From Vreelandella glaciei (lineage in GTDB: Bacteria; Pseudomonadota; Gammaproteobacteria; Pseudomonadales; Halomonadaceae), in the NCBI RefSeq assembly GCF_013415125.1, contig NZ_JACCDE010000005.1:1-64000 (forward strand): a DNA stretch of 64,000 bases. The letters are read 5' to 3'. The notes below the pieces were generated by a model that saw nothing but the letters and a program-made list of their open reading frames with translations, did not search any database and was not told the origin of the DNA. Position numbers and translations under genes: made by a program. Below, piece by piece: positions 1 through 8,836 of the stretch (position 1 is its first letter; every line of letters starts with the position of its first letter).

Positions 1-36
1 AGTTGTCGGTATCCCATGCTCTGCTTCACTTTGGTA

Positions 37-80
37 GGTAAGGCAGAGAGGGTACCGGCGCTGGCCCTCCTGCCTCTACC
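37..80. repeat. imperfect inverted repeat (hairpin)
   Basis: Arms at 37-52 and 65-80 pair over about 15 positions with one single-base bulge on each side and a 12-base loop. It lies just beyond the stop of the GAF-domain fragment on the minus strand. No clear T-run follows in either direction, so it could be a weak terminator or a REP-like element. Only one copy was noticed in the window. Confidence 0.35.
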
Positions 81-101
81 TTGTGATCCAAAGTGCTGCG
101 C

Positions 102-521
102 TTATTCTATGAATCCAGGAGCAGAGGAGTGCATTAGCGCAATGACGCCCAAGAAGCCCCCTCCAGGTGCTGCGATAGCGACACCCAAATACCCCTCAAC
201 TCTCAAGGCGGCCAAGCGTTGATCATCTGGGAACTGCTGACGAACCTGAGAAGGTACATAAAGTCGCGAGTGTTCGGCGACCTGTTGGCATGGTGTACCT
301 TGTAGCGAATATGGGGCCGTCTCAATGAACTCGCCCTGAGACCATACCGCCAGCGTTGTCAAAATGCCCTGATGGCTATCGACATGTTCAACAACGACAT
401 GATTAACTCCAAGGATGTCCGCCAAGGACTTCACAAGGTGTTGAAAAAACCCTTCTTCACTGACGTTAGATAACTTATCCGCCAACTGTCGAAAAATCTC
501 TGGAGCAGAAGTAGGGAGCAT
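102..521 (-). CDS. GAF-domain protein, short (possible gene fragment)
   Basis: This 139-residue protein is almost entirely one GAF sensory domain (about residues 15-130). Recognisable blocks are the YSLQGTPCQQV stretch around residues 71-81 and EGYLGVAI / FLGVIALMH near the C-terminus, as found at the front of many GAF-containing histidine kinases and diguanylate cyclases. The normal closing helix of the domain (usually like ILRIFAARAAAE) is missing: translation stops at GFIE-stop, and none of the three minus-strand frames across bases 1-101 resumes it. There is no output domain. It may therefore be the remnant of a longer sensor gene, or a natural stand-alone GAF protein with a degenerate end. 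The start ATG at 521 has a weak GAAGG about 11 bases upstream. The ligand is unknown. Confidence 0.6.
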   Translation of the reverse strand: MLPTSAPEIFRQLADKLSNVSEEGFFQHLVKSLADILGVNHVVVEHVDSHQGILTTLAVWSQGEFIETAPYSLQGTPCQQVAEHSRLYVPSQVRQQFPDDQRLAALRVEGYLGVAIAAPGGGFLGVIALMHSSAPGFIE

Positions 522-1009
522 GTTATTAAGCGCCTTCGAATTTACACATCAAGCTTCTCACCCGATTTTTTGAAAAGTATTTTTGCAAAAAAAACGCACC
601 CGCTCGCCGCGTAAACATTTTCAGCTGTCGATAAAACATTAAAAATTTATAAAACGAATATTATTTAACACTCAAAAACTATTAATTTAAAAAATTTTTA
701 ATAATTTCAAAAAAAATCATTAAAAGAACTCAAACATTGCTATTAAAAAACATCATCATCTCGTGTATTTCTCAATCTACGACCAGCTATTCACCTTATA
801 GCTACAGTTTTTTTCATTTCCATACTTAGGGTTGTTTTTTAAATGAACAATTTAATTAACATCGCTCATTATGCATTTCACTAGGTAGCCAAATGAAACA
901 AAAAGTAACTATCAGCATCCAAATCAACCTTAGAAGATGATATTCAACCTAAACAGCCCTTCATGTCAATAGGTCGTTCCTCAACCATCTAGGTCTAATG
1001 GAGGGCATT
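522..1009. other. AT-rich intergenic region, no gene seen
   Basis: About 490 bases without a supportable gene. From roughly 560 to 960 the sequence is strikingly A/T-rich, with long A and T tracts, compared with the GC-rich genes that fill most of the window. The only start-to-stop frame of note is a 13-codon ORF beginning at 844 without a ribosome-binding site. The stretch probably holds the promoters for the divergent GAF and XRE genes and could be a silenced or transferred remnant. Confidence 0.5.
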
Positions 1010-1357
1010 GTGAATAAAACAGAACAGAAACGGCTGGCGGGCAGTATTGGCCGGGCCATTGCCAAGCAGAGGGTGCGCAGTCAATTGACCCAAGAAGAAG
1101 TTGCTGAGCGCTTAGGTGTTGGTAATGAAGCCGTTTCGCGAATTGAGCGCGGGCGGGTGATTCCCAACATTGTGCGGCTAATAGAGCTTGCTGAAATTTT
1201 CAACTGCGAAGCCGCGGAGTTGTTTGGGCAAGCAAGTTCTCATATCGATGATCAAACAAGCAGGTTGAAACAGCTTTTAGAGCCTTTAAATCAAGATGAT
1301 CGCATGCTGGTTATCGATATCGTTGAAAACTTAACCAAACGCCTACAAAAAGGCTAA
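1010..1357 (+). CDS. XRE/Cro-C1 family HTH regulator
   Basis: This 115-residue DNA-binding protein has a classic N-terminal Cro/C1-type helix-turn-helix at about residues 10-65 (LTQEEVAERLGVGNEAVSRI, then ERGRVIPNIVRLIELAEIF). A roughly 45-residue helical tail follows, probably for dimerisation (LLEPLNQDDRMLVIDIVENL). GTG at 1010 is preferred because GGAGGG lies at 1000-1005, four bases upstream; the ATG at 998 would place that motif inside the gene and has no ribosome-binding site of its own. It stands alone between two AT-rich gaps. No phage genes flank it, so it cannot be called a prophage repressor. Its targets are unknown. Confidence 0.8.
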   Translation: MNKTEQKRLAGSIGRAIAKQRVRSQLTQEEVAERLGVGNEAVSRIERGRVIPNIVRLIELAEIFNCEAAELFGQASSHIDDQTSRLKQLLEPLNQDDRMLVIDIVENLTKRLQKG

Positions 1358-1641
1358 TGATTCACAGCGATAAGAGCTCTCTTCTAAAACCTTAAAACCA
1401 ATCATCAATCGCAGTAAAAAATCAATTAAAAGCTCATGTGGCTTTTACTACCTTATAAATCAGACGCAACGAAACAAACAGAGGAATAGCATTATTTTTA
1501 CAACACTTTTTTATAAAATCAGCTATACAACAAGGACATACTCTATTGGTTAAATAATTACTTTCATGCTATAGGTAGTTTGATGTAGATGGTCGACACC
1601 CGCTCTTCAGCAATCGCAGCGTTGCGCTGCAAAGAGGCGTT

Positions 1642-2274
1642 ATGTTCAACACCACCGCATGGAATCGCCTACGCTACAACGTGTACGCACCTTTATACGA
1701 TACGGTAGTCGCCCGTGCGTTTCGCAGACCGCGGCGTATTGCGCTTGGCCAAGTGGATTGGGAGCCCGGTATGCGAGTGCTGTTGATAGGTGCCGGAACA
1801 GGGTTAGACCTGCCTTTTCTGCCTCATGATATCGAATTGCACGCCACCGATATCGCTCCAGCCATGGTGAAGCGCGCGGCTAAAAGGGCCGAAGCCCTTC
1901 GCCGCGATGTTGAGTGCTGTGTAATGGATGCCGAGGCGCTTAGCTACCCCGACGAGCACTTTGATGCTGTCATCATGCATTTGATTATTGCGGTAATGCC
2001 TGACCCTCAACGAGGGCTTGCCGAAGCGCACCGTGTGCTAAAACCCGGCGGACAGCTGTGTGTGATGGATAAGTTTCAGCCGGATGAACACCCGGCAGGG
2101 CCGGGTCGGCGCCTCCTGAACCAGCTAACATCAGCGCTTGCGACCGATATTACTCGTCAAGCGCAGCCACTCCTCACCAAGGCTGGCTTCCAGATTCGTC
2201 ATGATGAACCGGTACTGATGAGTGGCTTATTCCGTGCACTGCTAGCCTACAAGCCTGTGCCTTCTAAACATTAA
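1642..2274 (+). CDS. class I SAM-dependent methyltransferase
   Basis: This 210-residue Rossmann-fold methyltransferase is of the UbiE/PmtA-like Methyltransf_11 type. Motif I is VLLIGAGTGLDL (about residues 46-57), with the acidic residue of motif II in HATDIAP (about 68-74). A VMDAEALSYPDEHFDAVIMH block and HRVLKPGGQLCVMDKF (post-motif) follow. The N-terminal YNVYAPLYDTVVARAF resembles UbiE/phosphatidylethanolamine N-methyltransferase relatives, but the substrate cannot be assigned. A GAGG (1634-1637) precedes the ATG. It is upstream of the PepSY membrane gene by 96 bases and may be transcribed separately. Confidence 0.8.
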   Translation: MFNTTAWNRLRYNVYAPLYDTVVARAFRRPRRIALGQVDWEPGMRVLLIGAGTGLDLPFLPHDIELHATDIAPAMVKRAAKRAEALRRDVECCVMDAEALSYPDEHFDAVIMHLIIAVMPDPQRGLAEAHRVLKPGGQLCVMDKFQPDEHPAGPGRRLLNQLTSALATDITRQAQPLLTKAGFQIRHDEPVLMSGLFRALLAYKPVPSKH

Positions 2275-2370
2275 TCGTGTGACTTTTTACCGCTGCGTGA
2301 AGGCTAGCGATCGTTAAGTAAACTATCTAAGCTGTCGCACTACTTTACCGATACCACTCGGATTCAGCGA

Positions 2371-3759
2371 ATGACAGCCCGTTCCCCTAGCCGCACTAGC
2401 AAACTTCTTTTTGCCCTACTTAGCCGCCTCCACTTATATACGGGCCTTTTTATCGGCCCTTTTATTCTCATCGCGGCACTATCCGGTATTGCTTACTTAC
2501 TGAGCCCACCCCTTGAAGAGTGGCTCTACCATGACACCCTGTATGGCGTTACGCAGGGTGAGCCTCAACCACTTGCTGAACAGATCGCTGCTGCCCAGCG
2601 GCACCTGGGCGCCCCAACCCTGCCCAGCGCAGTGCGCCCTGCACCGACACTAGGCGACACTACCCGGCTAATGTTTAGCGAGCCAGGACTGGGGCCTTCT
2701 GAACATCGTGCGCTGTTTGTCGACCCTATTTCACTGGAAGTGACTGGTGATACAACGGTTTACGGTACCAGCGGTATTTTACCGCTACGCACAGCGATCG
2801 ATCATTTTCACCGCCAGCTGTTAATGGGCGAGACGGGGCGTCTCTATAGTGAGCTGGCTGCCTCATGGCTTTGGCTTGCCGCGCTGGGTGGCATCACGCT
2901 GTGGATTCGCCAACGCCGTGCACTGAAAGCGCTTTCAGGTGCCCACACCACACGCCAGCGCCACGCAACACTAGGCGTAGTGCTTTCCCTCGGGCTGCTG
3001 TTCTTTTCGGCAACAGGGCTCACTTGGTCACAGTGGGCAGGGGGTAATATTGCAGAACTTCGCCATGCCTGGGGCTGGGGCACACCAAGTGCCTCAACGA
3101 CACTGATCGATAGCGATAGCCAGGTAGCTGATGAACATGCTGAGCATCACGGCCATATGGCAATGGTCGCCACGTCTATCACGCTTGAGGACTTTGACCG
3201 GGCGATGAGCGCTGCTCGTAAGGCGGGGATTAGCGCGGCGCGCATCCAACTAACGCCCCCGGGCGGCCCCCAGCAGGCGTGGCGGATAGCAGAAATTGAC
3301 CGCCAGTGGCCTACGCAGGTAGACCAAGTGGCGCTGCATCCGCGCAGCATGGCGGTGACCGATCAAACCGACTTCGCCAGCTTTCCGCTAGCCGCCAAGC
3401 TGACCCGCTGGGGGATTGATCTGCATATGGGCGTACTGTTTGGTATCGCTAATCAAATAGTGTTGGCGTTAATCGCCGCTGGGCTGGTGACGCTTATGGT
3501 GTGGGGTTACGTAATGGCATGGCGGCGGCTGCGCACGGCGAGTGGTCAGCGCTTTCCAACGGTAACCGAGCCCTGGATCATGCTCCCGCTTACGGCCCAA
3601 TCCAGCGTGCTGTTCGTCGCTATCGTGCTTGGCGTAGCACTGCCCATACTGGGTGTAAGTTTGGCGATTTTCGTCGTGATTGATGCGCTGCGCTGGTATG
3701 TTAAAAAGCGCTACACTGTCCGCAACCTGAAACCCCACCCTTCCAATACATCGAGGTGA
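2371..3759 (+). CDS. PepSY-associated TM (PiuB-like) inner membrane protein
   Basis: This 462-residue polytopic membrane protein is of the PepSY_TM / PiuB family, often linked to siderophore uptake and periplasmic reduction of iron. An N-terminal membrane segment (about residues 24-47, LYTGLFIGPFILIAALSGIA) is followed by a periplasmic PepSY-type region to about residue 155. A TM near 163-178, a TM near 200-218, a His-rich periplasmic loop (DEHAEHHGHMAM, about 254-265) and C-terminal segments near 352-380 and 408-440 follow. The conserved DHFHRQLLMGE and DLHMGVLFG motifs, with membrane-adjacent His, fit a haem-binding reductase-like role. That role is inference; no TonB receptor lies next to it. 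The next gene starts 3 bases after the stop, so the two are probably cotranscribed. Confidence 0.82.
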   Translation: MTARSPSRTSKLLFALLSRLHLYTGLFIGPFILIAALSGIAYLLSPPLEEWLYHDTLYGVTQGEPQPLAEQIAAAQRHLGAPTLPSAVRPAPTLGDTTRLMFSEPGLGPSEHRALFVDPISLEVTGDTTVYGTSGILPLRTAIDHFHRQLLMGETGRLYSELAASWLWLAALGGITLWIRQRRALKALSGAHTTRQRHATLGVVLSLGLLFFSATGLTWSQWAGGNIAELRHAWGWGTPSASTTLIDSDSQVADEHAEHHGHMAMVATSITLEDFDRAMSAARKAGISAARIQLTPPGGPQQAWRIAEIDRQWPTQVDQVALHPRSMAVTDQTDFASFPLAAKLTRWGIDLHMGVLFGIANQIVLALIAAGLVTLMVWGYVMAWRRLRTASGQRFPTVTEPWIMLPLTAQSSVLFVAIVLGVALPILGVSLAIFVVIDALRWYVKKRYTVRNLKPHPSNTSR

Positions 3760-3762
3760 TCG

Positions 3763-4038
3763 ATGCCAAAAGCACCCGTTAAACGCTTTCGTCGCTTACC
3801 CGATGACGAGCAGTCACGCATTATCGAGATGGCCTGGGAAGATCGAACGCCATTTGAAGCGATTGAAACCCTATATGGTTTAGCCGAACAGGATGTCATT
3901 GAGGTAATGCGCCACCAACTCAAACCCGCTTCGTTTCGCCTATGGCGTAAACGTGTCACTGGCCGCGCGACAAAGCATACCGCTTTGCGTTCACCGGATG
4001 TTCTACGCGGCTACTGTCCCACACAATATAAGCGCTAA
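3763..4038 (+). CDS. TIGR03643 / DUF2805 family small protein
   Basis: This 91-residue protein matches the TIGR03643 (DUF2805) family of uncharacterised small basic proteins. It has the family core of an LPDDEQSRIIEMAWEDRTPF helix, IETLYGLAEQDVIEVMRHQL, and the C-terminal SFRLWRKRVTGRATKH basic stretch. The helical, basic make-up with a helix-turn-helix-like spacing suggests nucleic-acid binding, but no function is established. It starts 3 bases after the PepSY gene and its start region overlaps GAGG-like sequence inside the upstream stop region, pointing to translational coupling. Confidence 0.8.
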   Translation: MPKAPVKRFRRLPDDEQSRIIEMAWEDRTPFEAIETLYGLAEQDVIEVMRHQLKPASFRLWRKRVTGRATKHTALRSPDVLRGYCPTQYKR

Positions 4039-4136
4039 TCGTTAATAAATTTGCTGTTCTTCAGAAACTACACAGTTTAACCATCCTCCCAATGGAGGAA
4101 CATTGGTTGGTTTCGATGCCTAAAGCACATCAACGA

Positions 4137-4844
4137 TCATATATCTAAACCAGCTCCGCGCTTGCGTAGCCACTCTTTACGCTCACGCCAATCAGAGAGG
4201 ACCTTATCAACCTCATTCCAAAAAGCGTCTGAATGATTGCGGTGATGAAAGTGGCAAAGCTCATGGACGGTGATGTAGTCGATGATTCTTGGCGGGGCCA
4301 TCATGCATTTCCAATGAAAATTCAGCGTGCCACTGCGGCCGCAACTGGCCCAGCGGTAGCCCATATCCTTCACTTTAATAGCAGGATTCTCTACACCCAC
4401 TTTGGGGGCGAAAAAAGCCACTCTGTCAGCGAAGCGCTGCTGGCCTTTTTCGCTATAGAAATTTTCAAAAGCGGCTCTTGCGGCGGCCGTGCCACCCGTT
4501 TCGATGAGTTCACGGCTCAGACAAAAGCGGCCTTCTTTGAGCTTTAACGGCTTATCCTGATGGGATATCAACGCCAGCCGATAAGCGCCGCCCAAATAGA
4601 GAAATGTTTCTCCGTTGACCCACTCCCGAGTAACAGCGGTGGCATTTAAATCCTTCCACTCTGCTAGGTTGCGGTAAATCCACAAACGCTTGCTGACTAC
4701 TAATGCGTCTACCTGCTCCAGCGAGTAGTTAACCGGAGGACGCACCACCACCTGCCCGTTTCGTTCAATCACAATATCGGTAGTCTTTCGGGTGCTACTG
4801 GGAAGCAGATGATACTCAATGTCTCTTACTTTTCTCGCGATCAT
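4137..4844 (-). CDS. YgjP/SprT-like M48-type metallopeptidase
   Basis: This 235-residue zinc metalloprotease is of the YgjP (DUF45 / WLM-SprT-like) family. The HExxH zinc site is HELCH at residues 194-198, with a third likely ligand at His204 (HFHHRNHSDAFW). The upstream conserved block GYRWASCGRSGTLNFHWKC (about 163-180) is typical of the family. Its ATG overlaps the hsdR stop by four bases, so it is the last gene of the restriction operon and translationally coupled to hsdR. This pairing of a YgjP-like protease with type I restriction genes recurs in bacteria, but the substrate is not established. A role in turning over the restriction complex or a DNA-protein adduct is inference only. Confidence 0.85.
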   Translation of the reverse strand: MIARKVRDIEYHLLPSSTRKTTDIVIERNGQVVVRPPVNYSLEQVDALVVSKRLWIYRNLAEWKDLNATAVTREWVNGETFLYLGGAYRLALISHQDKPLKLKEGRFCLSRELIETGGTAAARAAFENFYSEKGQQRFADRVAFFAPKVGVENPAIKVKDMGYRWASCGRSGTLNFHWKCMMAPPRIIDYITVHELCHFHHRNHSDAFWNEVDKVLSDWRERKEWLRKRGAGLDI

Positions 4845-7800
4845 TGCTGATTCTCTTCGCTCTTAGCGCCGCTGAGTAATGTTTCATGCCGATTTTTGGC
4901 CAATTTCATAATTTCAACCGCGAGGCGTTCTCGGCTGGTTTTCAACTCATCAATCCCAGTGAGCGTAAGCGCCGTTTTAATCTCGCTTCTAGTGCGTTTC
5001 TGCTTGTCGGCATTGTGCCAAAAATCGATGCTGCCAATACTCTGCTGTAAGGTTTCTACAATCGCTTCCATGAGTGCTTTAATCTTTGGCTGTGCACTGG
5101 CAGGTATTTTGCCTCCGTCAAAAGCTTCTAAAGCAACGTGCTCGTAAAAAGTGGTCGCCTCTTTACTCATCCCCGCATCGCCAGCTTGACGGCCTTGTGA
5201 CGCAACTTTACGCAGTTTCACCAGTTCTTCAGCAAGCTTATCCCACTCTCCCTGGTGGCGATCGATGAGTTGCTCTACCTTCTCCGCGAGACTTTTATAA
5301 AACGCTGGATCTTCATCGTGATGCACAGTGCAATGCTTGCGAATAGCATGCTCCATCTCACTGGCTTTAGCTTCGGCATTATCGCCTGAGTGTGCGTTTA
5401 ACTGATCTAGAAAATCTTCAGACAGCAGCTCCACCGGAGGCACCTTAGGATTAATACCCAGGCTGATAAGGTGCTCATTGATTAAATCGCGTACCTTCTG
5501 CCCCGCATCACCTAGACTCAGAGAGTCATCCTTGTATCGCTCTTTGGCCACGCTTTGAATATAGCCTAGTCGTTTGGCAGGTACGCGATACGCCTGACCA
5601 GCACGATGAGGCAAAATAATATCCATGCTGCTCAAGAATTTTTTCAGGTAGACATCGAAATCCGCTCTAAGCTTCTCGTCCTTAAGCAGTGTGACCGCCG
5701 CATGTACGACTGAGGCATCGTCTTCAACATCCGGCAACTTGCCCTCTACGAAAGCCTGTACACCGACCAAATGATGAGTAGCAAACATCTGCAAAAGACG
5801 CTGATAGCGCTCTTGCAATACAGGCATTTCAGACGTGATATTCTTCAAGCCACTGGCGAGTTCCTGCTGTTCATCCGTGGCAGCATACAGCGTTAATGCT
5901 TCGGTAAGCCTGTGGGTTAGCCCTACATAGTCCACCACATAGCCACGTTGCTTACCTTTTTTCACCCGATTTGTTCGAGCGATAGCTTGCAACAGCGTGT
6001 GTTCACGAATTTTCTTATCCAGATACATGACCTGTTCGATGGGCGCGTCAAAGCCCGTCAGCAGCATGTCGCACACGATCAAAAAGGCGATACCGCTATA
6101 GGGCTTATCCGGGTCGTCGAAAGCAAAAGGTCTACAGAAATTTTCTACCGCGTTCCAGGCCCTGGCCTGCTTGCGAGCTTCTGTGATGTAGGCGGCCTCG
6201 TTAGTACCATCGCTAGAGAGTACGACGGCCGCTTTGATGAATTGGATGCGGCGAATTCGTTCCTCATCGGGTACAGGCTCATTACGCTGCTTTGCTACTG
6301 CCTCAGCAAGCGCCCGGTGGATAGCTTTCTGGTATCGCACTGCCGCCAGTTTGGAGTGGCACACCACTTGTGCTTTAAAGCCATTCGGAAAAATATGCGC
6401 TAGGTAATGCGCGACCATATCTTTCGCTATCGCCTCAATTCGCTGCTCGGCCTCTAATATGTCCCCCGTAGCGCCGTACTTTTTCTTAATGGCCAGCAGC
6501 TCTTCTTCGGAGCGATCCTTAAATAGATTCTCGAACTTCGTTTCGAAAGCATGCTTCTCGTTCAGCGCGGCATCCGAAGTACGCCCCTCATAAAGAATCT
6601 GTAGTGTTGTGCCATCCTCTACTGCATCCATCAGCCTGTATTTATCAATATAATCACCGAAGCGTTTAACCGTGCGTTTCTCGCCATGACGCTCGGTGAT
6701 CAACGGCGTACCGGTAAAGGCAATGCGTGCGGCATTTGGGAAGGCCTCGAAGATGTTCTCGCCCAACTCTGAACTTTGGGTACGGTGGGCCTCGTCAATC
6801 ATCAGCAATATGCGGCTCGATAAATTGACCACACCGAACGTACTCTTGCTCGGAATCGCTTGATATGTGCCCAAGGCTTCGGCTACCGATAGCGGCAAGC
6901 TCTGGTCGGCAACCTGAAACTTATGTGCCATTACCATATTAACGTCGGACTGGTCAGTGGCCAGGTCAGAGCGTAACGCTTGCCGGTTCTCGATCACATT
7001 CACCCGCCCACCAATCAGGGTTGCGGTTTCTGCCAGCTGCTCTTCTAGATCAGTGCGATCATTAATAAGCACCAACTTGTAATCGTACAAATCTGTCGAG
7101 GCACGAATCATCCGCGCCACAAACACCATCGTCAGGCTTTTACCAGAGCCCTGGGTGTGCCAAACCACCCCACTTCTATCCTCCACGGCTTGGCCATTGC
7201 GCAGTCGTTCGATAATCTTATTCGCTGCACGGAACTGCTGATAGCGACACACTACTTTAATGCGGGAGCCTTCGTCGGTATCCATAAACACCGATGAGGT
7301 ACGTAAAATCCGCAGCAGGTTGGCTTTATTGAGCATGCCGCTAATCAGTTGCTGCTGCTGGTTCATGCTCTCGGCTGCGGCATCCTCGCCGGTTCTTTTC
7401 TTTTTAGAATCACCTACTTTCCATGGGTAGAAGTGCTCTTCGCCGGAGGTGATCGTGCCATAGTCAGCTTCCACGCCGCTGCTGCGAATTAGCAATAGAT
7501 TGCTATGAAAAAGCCGGGGTTCACCCTCTTTCAGTCCCTGCCGAGCGGTATCTTCACGCCGGTTCATATAGCGTTGAAGTTGGCTATAAGCTTCAGCCAT
7601 GGGGTTAGCACAAGTGGGGCCACCCTTTTTGCACTCCACCACAGCCAGCGGAAGACCGTTCACGAACAGCACGACATCAGGAATGATGAACTGTTTGACG
7701 CAGCCGGGGGTATCAATACGAAATTGATTAATGGCAAGAAAGTGATTGTTCTCAGGGGAATCAAAGTCAAATAGACGAACGACGGGATCTTGTTCACCAG

Positions 7801-8140
7801 TCTCTTCGTTGGCGTCCACCTGAGCTTTTAACAACAACTTCTGCACGGCCTCATTGGCTTCTAGCAGCGTGCGATTCGGTTGACGCAACAGCTGCTCGTG
7901 CAAATCCACTAGCTGCTTATCAGTCAGCCAAGTGCCCTTTTCGATACCAACATTGAGCGCCGCTACTGCCCGGTTAAACACCTCTGGCAGCAGCCACTGA
8001 CGAAAATTGACGCGATGGCTTCGGGTCGGGTCGGACGGTATTTCCTGCCCCTGGTCAATGACGTCCCAACCCAACGCCTGCAACTGGTGCAGAAACGGCT
8101 GTTCTACTTCGGTGTATTCAGACAAGTTCACCCTTCCCAC
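4841..8140 (-). CDS. hsdR: type I restriction enzyme subunit R (HsdR)
   Basis: This 1099-residue motor and nuclease subunit of a type I restriction-modification system translocates and cuts unmodified DNA. The N-terminal PD-(D/E)xK nuclease is visible as Asp155 in IPDVVLF and VVECKKG with Glu169 and Lys171. The SF2 motor follows: Walker A in HTQGSGKS (about residue 330), DEAH box in LLMIDEAHRTQ, motif III-like IAFTGTPLI, and the later DMLLTGFDAP and LLQAIARTNR motifs. A long helical C-terminal region, used to bind the methylase core, completes it. Length is normal for the family. The start is a GTG at 8140 with no good ribosome-binding site, so an in-frame GTG three codons later is also possible. 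It lies 21 bases after rloB and overlaps the protease gene. Confidence 0.95.
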   Translation of the reverse strand: MGRVNLSEYTEVEQPFLHQLQALGWDVIDQGQEIPSDPTRSHRVNFRQWLLPEVFNRAVAALNVGIEKGTWLTDKQLVDLHEQLLRQPNRTLLEANEAVQKLLLKAQVDANEETGEQDPVVRLFDFDSPENNHFLAINQFRIDTPGCVKQFIIPDVVLFVNGLPLAVVECKKGGPTCANPMAEAYSQLQRYMNRREDTARQGLKEGEPRLFHSNLLLIRSSGVEADYGTITSGEEHFYPWKVGDSKKKRTGEDAAAESMNQQQQLISGMLNKANLLRILRTSSVFMDTDEGSRIKVVCRYQQFRAANKIIERLRNGQAVEDRSGVVWHTQGSGKSLTMVFVARMIRASTDLYDYKLVLINDRTDLEEQLAETATLIGGRVNVIENRQALRSDLATDQSDVNMVMAHKFQVADQSLPLSVAEALGTYQAIPSKSTFGVVNLSSRILLMIDEAHRTQSSELGENIFEAFPNAARIAFTGTPLITERHGEKRTVKRFGDYIDKYRLMDAVEDGTTLQILYEGRTSDAALNEKHAFETKFENLFKDRSEEELLAIKKKYGATGDILEAEQRIEAIAKDMVAHYLAHIFPNGFKAQVVCHSKLAAVRYQKAIHRALAEAVAKQRNEPVPDEERIRRIQFIKAAVVLSSDGTNEAAYITEARKQARAWNAVENFCRPFAFDDPDKPYSGIAFLIVCDMLLTGFDAPIEQVMYLDKKIREHTLLQAIARTNRVKKGKQRGYVVDYVGLTHRLTEALTLYAATDEQQELASGLKNITSEMPVLQERYQRLLQMFATHHLVGVQAFVEGKLPDVEDDASVVHAAVTLLKDEKLRADFDVYLKKFLSSMDIILPHRAGQAYRVPAKRLGYIQSVAKERYKDDSLSLGDAGQKVRDLINEHLISLGINPKVPPVELLSEDFLDQLNAHSGDNAEAKASEMEHAIRKHCTVHHDEDPAFYKSLAEKVEQLIDRHQGEWDKLAEELVKLRKVASQGRQAGDAGMSKEATTFYEHVALEAFDGGKIPASAQPKIKALMEAIVETLQQSIGSIDFWHNADKQKRTRSEIKTALTLTGIDELKTSRERLAVEIMKLAKNRHETLLSGAKSEENQQ

Positions 8141-8161
8141 ATCTATGCGTATTATTGTGTG

Positions 8162-8836
8162 TCATATCGGTTGATTGATCGTCTGTAAAAAACCTACCAG
8201 CTCATGTATTCGGGTCGTCGGGTTGTCAGTTCCACTAGCCTCCGCTTGGCGCAGTGAGCGCTCGGCGTTACTCTTGGCAAATTCCAACTGGCCCAGCAAC
8301 CTCATAAAGATATCTTCCGAACCTTTCTCATAACCTGGCAGATAAGCTTGAAGCTCAGAGAGCACTTGGTTACCCGCGCTATTGCCCGATAAAGCCACAT
8401 ACGGCTTAGTGCTATAAACAAAATGTAGCAACAACCAATACTCGAAACAGGGTACTGAGTTAATAGCGATGAAGGTGTCGCGAGGCTGTGCAGCCGCTAT
8501 TGAACCCAGCGCCTCACTATAGTGATGGTGAGTATCCTTATCGAACACACAAAATACCTTATCAAAGGCATCACCCGCGTCCTTTTCTTCTCGGAAGCGT
8601 TGCTTTGCAAATCTCACCACGCTGTTTGGGTCTGAGCCACTTTCACCAGACACTTCTACGTTGGCCGTATTGAGCCCGTAGTAATTTCTAAGACCATGGA
8701 AGTAGTGAGGCTCAGTTTTTTCTCCCTCACAGACAATCAGCACTTTGGCATACGCATCGCGCTTTGCTGCACGGCGCTGTAACCCTTTAGCGCTTTTTGC
8801 CTTACGTTTATGAAACAGATTATCCGTACCCATCAA
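8162..8836 (-). CDS. rloB: RloB-like protein (Toprim-like nuclease candidate)
   Basis: This 224-residue member of the RloB family was first named for genes linked to restriction loci in Campylobacter. The front shows VLIVCEGEKTEPHYF (Glu37 and nearby acidic residues) and VFCVFDKDTHHHY (Asp99, Asp101). The spacing of a glutamate loop followed by a DxD loop is what a Toprim-type metal-dependent nuclease would show. Nuclease activity is inference. Its start overlaps the stop of the AAA ATPase gene by four bases, so the two form a coupled pair. This matches RloA-RloB / AbiL-type two-gene abortive-infection systems. It sits between hsdR and the ATPase within the restriction operon. Confidence 0.87.
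   Translation of the reverse strand: MMGTDNLFHKRKAKSAKGLQRRAAKRDAYAKVLIVCEGEKTEPHYFHGLRNYYGLNTANVEVSGESGSDPNSVVRFAKQRFREEKDAGDAFDKVFCVFDKDTHHHYSEALGSIAAAQPRDTFIAINSVPCFEYWLLLHFVYSTKPYVALSGNSAGNQVLSELQAYLPGYEKGSEDIFMRLLGQLEFAKSNAERSLRQAEASGTDNPTTRIHELVGFLQTINQPI

Noticed and set aside
16-222. 68-codon plus-strand frame at the window edge
   Set aside because: It overlaps the GAF-domain fragment on the other strand, whose frame shows clear family motifs; the plus frame shows none.
844-885. 13-codon ORF in the AT-rich gap
   Set aside because: No ribosome-binding site and no special codons; such ORFs arise by chance in AT-rich DNA.
998-1357. Prophage repressor reading for the XRE gene
   Set aside because: No integrase, phage structural or replication genes lie nearby; an XRE regulator alone is not evidence of a prophage.
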